IMG/VR virus record: IMGVR_UViG_3300047276_000279
Location: 1 to 32,313 of that record
From: a virus
Reading direction: 5' to 3' (one strand)
DNA: 32,313 bases
Positions 6,960 to 11,807 of this stretch are shown here, in pieces. The first letter of the stretch is position 1. Each line of letters starts with the position of its first letter. A model generated the notes under the pieces. It saw only the letters and a program-made list of their open reading frames with translations, was not told the DNA's origin and did not search any database. Both the position numbers and the translations under genes were made by a program.

Positions 6960-7478
6960 ATGAGCCACGACGAAGAAATGGATATGGCGATGTCCCGCAT
7001 CGGGGTATTGCGTTATCAGTTGGAGCAGGCGAACGATGAGATTGCCAGGTTGCGATCTTCTTCCTTCGTGACCGCTGTGCCATCCGATGAATACGAAAAG
7101 GTCAAAACCGAACTGGCCAATCTCAAGGCCGAGCGTGACCAACTTAAAGCCGACCTTGAGAAGTCGGATGGGGTGGTCTGGACGCTGTCGGTCGAGAACG
7201 ATCGACTCAAGCAAAGCCTTCGACTTCAGATTGAACAGAACGCACTCGCACAAGTTGGCTTCAAAATGTATCAAGACAATGTGGACTCTGGTGGTCTGCA
7301 CAAGGACAGGAAAGACGCGATTGCTAGGCTTGAAGCCGAGAACGCCCGCCTCAAGGCCGAGGTCGAGCGTCTGACCAAGGCGGGGGACGCTATGATGGGC
7401 TGGATTGACCACCAGCATGACGACAGCGGATACCAACACTCGGAAGCGTGGGAAGCCGCCAAGGGGGTGCAGCCGTGA
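6960..7478 (+). CDS. Coiled-coil protein, first of the cassette array
   Basis: The 172-residue protein is almost entirely heptad-like (YQLEQANDEIARLRS; AERDQLKADLEKSDG; LEAENARLKAEVERLTKAGD). After the shared LTKAGDAM block the C-terminus ends AKGVQP. The ATG at 6960 lies 5 nt after the helicase stop and has no SD. The last 18 nt form the repeated junction that also starts the next gene. The coil block is repeated nearly identically in DNA in later genes of the array, so the set arose by duplication or exchange. No enzymatic motif is visible; an oligomeric scaffold or decoy role is possible. Confidence 0.72.
   Translation: MSHDEEMDMAMSRIGVLRYQLEQANDEIARLRSSSFVTAVPSDEYEKVKTELANLKAERDQLKADLEKSDGVVWTLSVENDRLKQSLRLQIEQNALAQVGFKMYQDNVDSGGLHKDRKDAIARLEAENARLKAEVERLTKAGDAMMGWIDHQHDDSGYQHSEAWEAAKGVQP
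7344..7394 (+). repeat. Array-internal repeat, copy 1
   Basis: This encodes ARLKAEVERLTKAGDAM. Its last 36 nt differ at three positions from the copy at 7697-7732. Conservation at DNA level, including silent sites, points to recent duplication or homologous exchange rather than protein-level convergence. Confidence 0.8.
7461..7478 (+). repeat. GTGA junction repeat J1
   Basis: The 18-nt sequence AAGGGGGTGCAGCCGTGA encodes the end of one gene (KGVQP stop) and at the same time provides a purine-rich SD-like run and the GTG start of the next. The same layout, AAGGG-N5-AGYCGTGA, recurs at four later junctions. Confidence 0.8.
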
Positions 7479-7804
7479 TCGAGCCTAAACGATACGATTT
7501 CCGCATCAGAGCCTGCGACTGCGTAAAGCGTGAACACCTTGAAGGGAAGTACGCCCCTCTCGCTCTGATCATCGAGGAAACCAAAGAGAACTGCGGTTGG
7601 GTGTCATACGAGGACTACGCCCGCCTCCGCTCCGAGGTAGAGCGGCTGACGGACTTCACCACCCGCACCATCATCCCGAACGAGGAACTGCAAGCACAGG
7701 TCGAGCGTCTGACCAAGGCGGGGGATGCGATGTGCCGAATGGCTGGCAACAACCAAGTCATCAACAGGCATTGGAAAACTGCCAAGAAGGGGGTGCAGTC
7801 GTGA
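7475..7804 (+). CDS. Array protein 2 (coiled-coil)
   Basis: This 109-residue product starts with GTG inside the preceding stop (GTGA). It begins MIEPKRYDFRIRACDC, paralogous to the start of the protein from 7941 (MSEPKRYQRCYHKDY). It then has an EDYARLRSEVERLTDF block, the shared QVERLTKAGDAM segment and the C-terminal KKGVQS. The conserved opening plus coil plus tail layout makes it a shortened sibling of the 7941 protein. Two cysteines near the N-terminus (ACDC) could bind a metal. Function is unknown. Confidence 0.7.
   Translation: MIEPKRYDFRIRACDCVKREHLEGKYAPLALIIEETKENCGWVSYEDYARLRSEVERLTDFTTRTIIPNEELQAQVERLTKAGDAMCRMAGNNQVINRHWKTAKKGVQS
7697..7732 (+). repeat. Array-internal repeat, copy 2
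   Basis: This 36-nt segment encodes QVERLTKAGDAM and differs from the copy at 8260-8295 at a single base. Confidence 0.85.
7787..7804 (+). repeat. GTGA junction repeat J2
   Basis: AAGGGGGTGCAGTCGTGA ends one array gene (KGVQS) and starts the next at GTG 7801. It is identical to J4 and one base different from J1. Confidence 0.8.
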
Positions 7805-7944
7805 GCCGCAAGAACCCTTACGAAGCAGGAACAATCAAAGCGACCACTTGGGCTTTGCTAAAGCCTGTCCGACAAGCGGAAGCCAAACGCAGGAAGAACA
7901 CAAAGGGTGCTTTTGGTAAATCCAAGAAGGGTGCCCAGCCGTGA
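7801..7944 (+). CDS. 47-aa basic array protein
   Basis: This very short gene uses the GTG in the GTGA junction. The product (MSRKNPYEAGTIKATTWALL...) is strongly basic, lacks the coil block and ends KKGAQP, a variant of the array tail. Both its borders are junction repeats. It therefore looks like either a minimal cassette or the remnant of one after deletion of the coil. Confidence 0.6.
   Translation: MSRKNPYEAGTIKATTWALLKPVRQAEAKRRKNTKGAFGKSKKGAQP
7927..7944 (+). repeat. GTGA junction repeat J3
   Basis: AAGGGTGCCCAGCCGTGA keeps the AAGGG start and the AGCCGTGA end of the junction while the middle five bases differ. It encodes KGAQP stop and the GTG start at 7941. Confidence 0.75.
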
Positions 7945-8399
7945 GCGAGCCGAAGCGATACCAGCGTTGCTACCACAAGGACTACATCCCAGAAGGGATG
8001 GAGGAACACTACAACGGCAAGTGGGTCAAGTGGGAGGATTACGCCCGCCTCAAGGCCGAGGTCGAGAAGTGGGAAAAGAACACGCAACTTATGGGCAGAC
8101 AACTCAATGATGAACTTGAGCAAGTCGCCCGCCTCAAGGCCGAGGTCGAACGATGGAAGTTCACCCTTGAAGAAGAACGCCAGATTATGCGTGAGGATTG
8201 GGCTGGGCTTCGATGCGAGAAAGATAGGGTTCAACGAGCATTGGAATACGCCGAAGCACAGGTCGAGCGTCTGACCAAAGCGGGGGATGCGATGCATTGT
8301 TTCCTAATCGGATACATTGTTGAAAACCGCCTATCGTCTGCACACCTCAACAAATTAGACGATGATTGGTCGAACGCCGCCAAGGGGGTGCAGTCGTGA
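7941..8399 (+). CDS. Array protein 4 (coiled-coil)
   Basis: The 152-residue product starts at GTG in the junction. It begins MSEPKRYQRCYHKDYIPEGM, then carries WEDYARLKAEVEKWEKN, ARLKAEVERWKF, a helical middle (EEERQIMREDWAGLRCEKDR), the shared QVERLTKAGDAM block and a variable segment before AAKGVQS. It is the longest of the array members that share the EPKRY opening. The coil block occurs three times inside it in degenerate form, suggesting internal duplication as well as gene duplication. Function is unknown. Confidence 0.72.
   Translation: MSEPKRYQRCYHKDYIPEGMEEHYNGKWVKWEDYARLKAEVEKWEKNTQLMGRQLNDELEQVARLKAEVERWKFTLEEERQIMREDWAGLRCEKDRVQRALEYAEAQVERLTKAGDAMHCFLIGYIVENRLSSAHLNKLDDDWSNAAKGVQS
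8260..8295 (+). repeat. Array-internal repeat, copy 3
   Basis: This 36-nt segment encodes QVERLTKAGDAM and differs from the copy at 7697-7732 by one base (a silent change in the Lys codon). Confidence 0.85.
8382..8399 (+). repeat. GTGA junction repeat J4
   Basis: AAGGGGGTGCAGTCGTGA, identical to J2, ends the 7941 gene and starts the next at GTG 8396. Confidence 0.8.
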
Positions 8400-8698
8400 G
8401 CGAGGAAAAGCCTTGGATGCATCCCAAATACGATGTAATGAACATGGCAGACGATGACATCGTTTTGGCATCAATAGCCAAACTCTACAAATCAGAGATG
8501 CTCCTTGCTGTCGTAGAGGTTGAACGCCTTAAAGCCGAAGTCGAAAGGCTGACGGCTGAACTGAACAAGATGACCAAGACCCCAAATGGCGTCGATGGCG
8601 TCGAAGTGAAGGTATCATTCTGGACTAAATCTGGCACTCGCCTGCCTTCGTCTTACAGCACCTTTTTCTGGGTGAACGATAAGGGAGGTAAGTCGTGA
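8396..8698 (+). CDS. Array protein 5 (coil plus beta-rich tail)
   Basis: The 100-residue product starts at the junction GTG (MSEEKPWMHPKYDVMNMADD). A central VEVERLKAEVERLTAELNKM coil is related to the other array members. A different C-terminal half with beta-strand character follows (VEVKVSFWTKSGTRLPSSYS). It ends DKGGKS at a fifth junction. The swap of the C-terminal half against a conserved coil is what cassette exchange would produce. No function is recognised. Confidence 0.7.
   Translation: MSEEKPWMHPKYDVMNMADDDIVLASIAKLYKSEMLLAVVEVERLKAEVERLTAELNKMTKTPNGVDGVEVKVSFWTKSGTRLPSSYSTFFWVNDKGGKS
8681..8698 (+). repeat. GTGA junction repeat J5 with strong SD
   Basis: AAGGGAGGTAAGTCGTGA keeps the AAGGG and AGTCGTGA ends. 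The middle here makes a near-perfect SD (GGGAGG) in front of the GTG at 8695, showing that the motif can act as the ribosome binding site. Confidence 0.75.
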
Positions 8699-9018
8699 GA
8701 CAGACAGGACACAATACCCTCGGCTACGGCAAGACCCGTGATGCCGTCATCGCTGGCCATAAGGCGGGTCTGACCAAGAAGCAGATCGCAGAGAAACACG
8801 GACTCTCCCGCCCAGCCGTCCACAACTGTGCATACAGGCTCGGGCTGAAGTTCGATTATGTTGTCCTCAAGCGACCATACGGGGACATCAAGTACGCAGT
8901 CCTTGAGTCCGCAGAGAAGGGGATGACGGTCCGTGAAATCGTCAAGACCCACGGGTTCCGATACAGGACTGTCTATTCCATCAACCGTGACCTTAACCTT
9001 GGACTAAAACTAAAATGA
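8695..9018 (+). CDS. Tandem helix-turn-helix protein
   Basis: The 107-residue protein has two HTH-like units. The first is AGLTKKQIAEKHGLSRPAVH (about residues 24-43); the second is KGMTVREIVKTHGFRYRTVY (about 75-94). Both have the helix-turn-helix spacing of resolvase or sigma region 4-like DNA binders. A basic N-terminus precedes them. It could regulate phage genes or bind repeated sites such as those at the window ends; this is inference. It starts with GTG behind the best SD of the array and overlaps the next gene as ATGA. Confidence 0.72.
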   Translation: MRQTGHNTLGYGKTRDAVIAGHKAGLTKKQIAEKHGLSRPAVHNCAYRLGLKFDYVVLKRPYGDIKYAVLESAEKGMTVREIVKTHGFRYRTVYSINRDLNLGLKLK

Positions 9019-9194
9019 CCGATATGACCCCAGACGAACTTGCCGAGATCATCGCCAAGTACCGATACAATTCCGTACAGGACCGCTACCGCATCGAGCG
9101 TCTGACCATCGAGAACATCGAACTGCGGAAAGAACTTGATATGCTCAAGTTAGTTCAGCAGAACAAATGCCACGATTGCCCTAAACAACCTTAA
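9015..9194 (+). CDS. 59-aa coiled-coil protein
   Basis: The product (MTDMTPDELAEIIAKYRYNS at the start) continues with IERLTIENIELRKELDMLKL, a heptad-like helix, and ends CHDCPKQP with a CxxC pair. The 13-nt stretch CGAGCGTCTGACC at 9095-9107 is also the core of the internal repeat in the upstream array, so this gene is probably a diverged member. The ATG overlaps the HTH gene stop by 4 nt. Function is unknown. Confidence 0.62.
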   Translation: MTDMTPDELAEIIAKYRYNSVQDRYRIERLTIENIELRKELDMLKLVQQNKCHDCPKQP

Positions 9195-9196
9195 CC

Positions 9197-9529
9197 ATGT
9201 CCACCCAATACCCTATCCACGGCAACCTGGCCACCGCCGACTATTCCCAAACCATCGAGGATCGTGCCAAGTCCCTTGGCCTTCCCGTCAAACGCTTGGT
9301 GTCCTTGATGAATGTCGGCTTTGGGGAACCCCCCATCGAGGACGCTGGCTACTACAACAGGATTCAAGCCAACCCGAATCGCAATCTGATGAAAACCTCG
9401 TCCTATTGGTACCTTATGTGGAAAGAGAAGGGCGTCCGTAAACACCGCAGGCTTTCGCTTGATGTCCAGGAGGCACGCCGTATGCGTGACGAGTTCTTCG
9501 CCCAGATCGGATACTACGAGAAGAAATGA
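9197..9529 (+). CDS. Hypothetical 110-aa protein
   Basis: The product is not recognised. Residues about 60-110 (SYWYLMWKEKGVRKHRRLSL then an Arg-rich helix) resemble a small basic nucleic-acid-binding fold, perhaps with strand-strand-helix character. The N-terminal part has LGLPVKRLVSLMNVGFGEPP. The ATG directly follows TTAACC without an SD, and the stop overlaps the next start as ATGA. Confidence 0.6.
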   Translation: MSTQYPIHGNLATADYSQTIEDRAKSLGLPVKRLVSLMNVGFGEPPIEDAGYYNRIQANPNRNLMKTSSYWYLMWKEKGVRKHRRLSLDVQEARRMRDEFFAQIGYYEKK

Positions 9530-9816
9530 ACCAACCCCCTCTCGCACTTCAAGCCTACCGAGACAAGGTACCCAAGCACGCCCTGTTCGCCGTCTATGAG
9601 AACGGCAAGGTCGAGAACCCCGAGTTCGTGGCCGACCATATGGAAGGCGGCAACTGGTTCTGCTGGGACTACCGACTCTGGAAATGGATGTCCGAAGTCT
9701 ATCCCCACATCAAAAACAAACCCATTCATTACTGGCAACTTCATGGAAAAAAGTTCACCCGATTCTATCCCAGCAATCTCCCCCCCGCCGTGGTACCAAA
9801 AGCCCGAAAGGGTTAA
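9526..9816 (+). CDS. Hypothetical protein, possibly frame 1 of a split gene
   Basis: The 96-residue product (YENGKVENPEFVADHMEGGN, then WDYRLWKWMSEVYP) is rich in Trp and Tyr and not recognised. At 9780-9786 there is a run of seven C. Up to the run the protein reads naturally; after it, this frame gives only PPAVVPKARKG before stopping. The overlapping frame gives PPPWYQKPERVKGKRYTKGL and continues to 10009. One base gained or lost in the run, or ribosomal slippage, would give a single protein of about 160 residues. Without reads I cannot separate sequence error, mutation and programmed frameshift. Confidence 0.55.
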   Translation: MNQPPLALQAYRDKVPKHALFAVYENGKVENPEFVADHMEGGNWFCWDYRLWKWMSEVYPHIKNKPIHYWQLHGKKFTRFYPSNLPPAVVPKARKG

Positions 9817-10009
9817 GGGCAAGCGGTACACCAAGGGGCTGACGCTCCTTCGGCGTATTCTCGGCCAGGCCGTAGGGCTGAACCGCCACGCCACCTTCTC
9901 GCCCAAGGAGGCCATCGACATCTTGTTGGCCGTTGATGAGGTGGCACCACGCAAGGGTTCCAACATCCCGAACTACCAGCACAAGGTCGTGTCTAAACTC
10001 CGTGGCTAA
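9743..10009 (+). CDS. Hypothetical protein, possibly frame 2 of a split gene
   Basis: As a stand-alone gene the first usable ATG is at 9743, which overlaps the previous gene by 74 nt. That is far more than the 1-19 nt overlaps elsewhere in this unit and argues for a joined product. The C-terminal part (RYTKGLTLLRRILGQAVGLN, then FSPKEAIDILLAVDEVAPRK) is helical and ends YQHKVVSKLRG. It may be a small DNA-binding or replication accessory protein; no family is recognised. Confidence 0.5.
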   Translation: MEKSSPDSIPAISPPPWYQKPERVKGKRYTKGLTLLRRILGQAVGLNRHATFSPKEAIDILLAVDEVAPRKGSNIPNYQHKVVSKLRG

Positions 10010-10724
10010 CATCACCCAAGGTTATCGAAGGTTCATGGCCGTTGGGTGTTCCCACGGCATCTACGCCGACCCGCTGGCGGTCGAGGCGGTCGCCAAGTTC
10101 CGTGAGTCCTTCAACCCCCATGAGATGATCCACCTGGGGGATTTTACTGATATGTCCCCGTTCATGGGCGGGTCTGGTGGGGAGGGCGACCCCATCAAGC
10201 CAGACCTAATAGGGGGCATCGAGTTCTTGAACCGCCTGCGTTGCACCGTGGTGTTGGCTGGCAACCATGAAGCCAGACTCTGGCGTGACCGCAACAGCCA
10301 CAACCAACTGCGGGCGATGGCGGCACAGACGAGCATCGAGGCCATTGAGGTGGCCTGCTTGAAGTTGCACGCCCAACTCATCCCGTATTCTGGGGTGTGG
10401 CAAGTCTATCAGTTGGCCAACTACAAGTTCACCCACGGCACGATCTACAACGAGAACTCGGCCCGTGACATGGCGGAGATGTACGGAAATGTCATCTTCG
10501 CCCATACGCACAAGGCCAGCATCCAGATGGGCCGCACCTACAACCCCGCCCAAGGCATCTCCGTGGGCACGCTGACCCGCAAAGGGGCGATGGAGTACGC
10601 CAATACCCGCCGTAGCACGCTGGGCTGGTCGCAGGGCTTCGTCTATGGGGAATACACGGACAACGCCTTGTACCCCACGCTTCACATCCACGATGGCACC
10701 GACCAATGGAAACTCCCGAATTGA
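10002..10724 (+). CDS. Calcineurin-like metallophosphoesterase
   Basis: The 240-residue protein has the ordered metal-binding motifs of the metallophosphoesterase fold: AVGCSHG (H18), HLGDFTD (D47), LAGNHEARLWRDR (N88, H89), FTHGTIY (H145) and FAHTHKA (H168, H170). It would hydrolyse a phosphodiester or phosphomonoester with two metal ions; the substrate could be DNA ends, nucleotides or a host signalling molecule. The usual first Asp (D-x-H) is replaced by Cys16. The GTG at 10002 overlaps the previous stop; an ATG at 10035 (MAVGCSHG) has GAAGG just upstream and is a serious alternative. It overlaps the next gene by 19 nt. Confidence 0.8.
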   Translation: MANITQGYRRFMAVGCSHGIYADPLAVEAVAKFRESFNPHEMIHLGDFTDMSPFMGGSGGEGDPIKPDLIGGIEFLNRLRCTVVLAGNHEARLWRDRNSHNQLRAMAAQTSIEAIEVACLKLHAQLIPYSGVWQVYQLANYKFTHGTIYNENSARDMAEMYGNVIFAHTHKASIQMGRTYNPAQGISVGTLTRKGAMEYANTRRSTLGWSQGFVYGEYTDNALYPTLHIHDGTDQWKLPN

Positions 10725-10948
10725 AGGCCCAGCGTCTGCTTGAGGAAGTCTATCGCCAACGCAAGGGGGCGGTCGATGAGGTTCCGCCTGGCTTCATGAC
10801 CATCAAGCAGTACGCCAAACTCTGGAAGATGGGACGCACGAACACGGAGAAGATCATGAAGGAAGCCGTGAAGAAGAAATTGGTGAAGGTGGTTCGGCTT
10901 CGCCAGGTTGTCGGTGGTCGGTTGACCAAGTTGAACTATTACGGTTGA
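10706..10948 (+). CDS. Small HTH-like protein
   Basis: The 80-residue protein has a central helical segment FMTIKQYAKLWKMGRTNTEK, followed by a basic helix (IMKEAVKKKLVKVV) and a hairpin-like end (GGRLTKLNYYG). Together these suggest a winged helix-turn-helix. The protein is very basic, which fits nucleic acid binding. It starts inside the phosphoesterase gene. No family is named with confidence. Confidence 0.6.
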   Translation: METPELKAQRLLEEVYRQRKGAVDEVPPGFMTIKQYAKLWKMGRTNTEKIMKEAVKKKLVKVVRLRQVVGGRLTKLNYYG

Positions 10949-10989
10949 CATGGGGTAGGGGCGTGGCAAAGTCAGCACGCCAACCACCA

Positions 10990-11586
10990 ATGAAAATACT
11001 AATAGCCTGCGAATACTCTGGCACCGTTAGGGATGCCTTCATCAAACTCGGACACACCGCAATTTCTTGCGATCTGTTGCCCACGGATGTCCCTGGGCCG
11101 CATTACCAAGGGGATGTGTTCGACATCATCAACGACGGTTTCGACATGATGATTGCACACCCTCCTTGCACCTATCTATGCAGTTCTGGACTACATTGGA
11201 ATGGCAGGGTTCCAGGGAGACAGGAGAAAACAGAATTGGCCATAGATTTTGTAAGAAAACTTTACGATTCTAATATTCATAGAATTGCGATTGAAAACCC
11301 GATTGGTTGCTTGTCTAAACGACTTCTAAAGCCCAATCAGATTATTCAGCCATATCACTTTGGAGATGATGCCAGCAAAGCAACTTGTCTGTGGCTTAAA
11401 AACTTACCATGTCTTATGCCGACCAAGATGATTGATGGTCGAATTGTAAATGGAAAACGAAGGTGGGCAAATCAGACAGATAGTGGTCAAAATAGGCTTG
11501 GACCTTCTGATGACCGATGGAAGGAAAGAAGCAAGACCTACCAAGGCATCGCAGACGCTATGGCCAACCAATGGGGGACTATCTAA
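10990..11586 (+). CDS. Second DNA cytosine methyltransferase
   Basis: The 198-residue protein belongs to a phage methyltransferase type with MKILIACEYSGTVRDAF at the N-terminus (SAM-binding motif I region), AHPPCTYLCSSG with catalytic C60, and IENPIG (102-104 ENP). A later YHFGDDASKATCLWLKNLP block is common in this phage subfamily. The ATG at 10990 gives the canonical start; a TTG at 10945 would add 15 residues of little merit. From about 11200 to 11560 the codons are clearly richer in A and T than in its neighbours (for example Lys AAA, Asn AAT, Ile ATT), which suggests recent acquisition. It differs from the enzyme at 1125 in length and motif context, so the two are not recent duplicates. 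Confidence 0.78.
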   Translation: MKILIACEYSGTVRDAFIKLGHTAISCDLLPTDVPGPHYQGDVFDIINDGFDMMIAHPPCTYLCSSGLHWNGRVPGRQEKTELAIDFVRKLYDSNIHRIAIENPIGCLSKRLLKPNQIIQPYHFGDDASKATCLWLKNLPCLMPTKMIDGRIVNGKRRWANQTDSGQNRLGPSDDRWKERSKTYQGIADAMANQWGTI

Positions 11587-11807
11587 TGAACAAAGAATAC
11601 ATTAGGCTTGAACCAAGCAAGCAGTACGACAAGGCCATCGTCAAGCGAAGCAAGGATGGTTGCCTTACCTACAACTACGATCTGCTCGTCCTCGTCACCA
11701 TCCGAGTGCATAGTTTCGATTACGAGACGGCCCAGGAGTGGGTTGATTACAATATCGTCAGTTTAGCCCCTCACGGATTCAAGGTGTCCTACGCCCAAGC
11801 CAAATGA
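11586..11807 (+). CDS. Hypothetical 73-aa protein
   Basis: The ATG at 11586 shares its A with the stop of the methyltransferase gene (TAATG). The product (KEYIRLEPSKQYDKAIVKRS, then YDLLVLVTIRVHSFDYETAQ) alternates strands and a helix and is not recognised. The stop overlaps the start of the primase-helicase gene as ATGA, so the three genes should be translated together. Confidence 0.65.
   Translation: MNKEYIRLEPSKQYDKAIVKRSKDGCLTYNYDLLVLVTIRVHSFDYETAQEWVDYNIVSLAPHGFKVSYAQAK

Noticed and set aside
10945-10973. TTGACA at 10945-10950 as a promoter for the second methyltransferase
   Set aside because: No -10 hexamer lies at 16-18 bp; the TTGACA overlaps the upstream stop codon and is not followed by GCTAATT.
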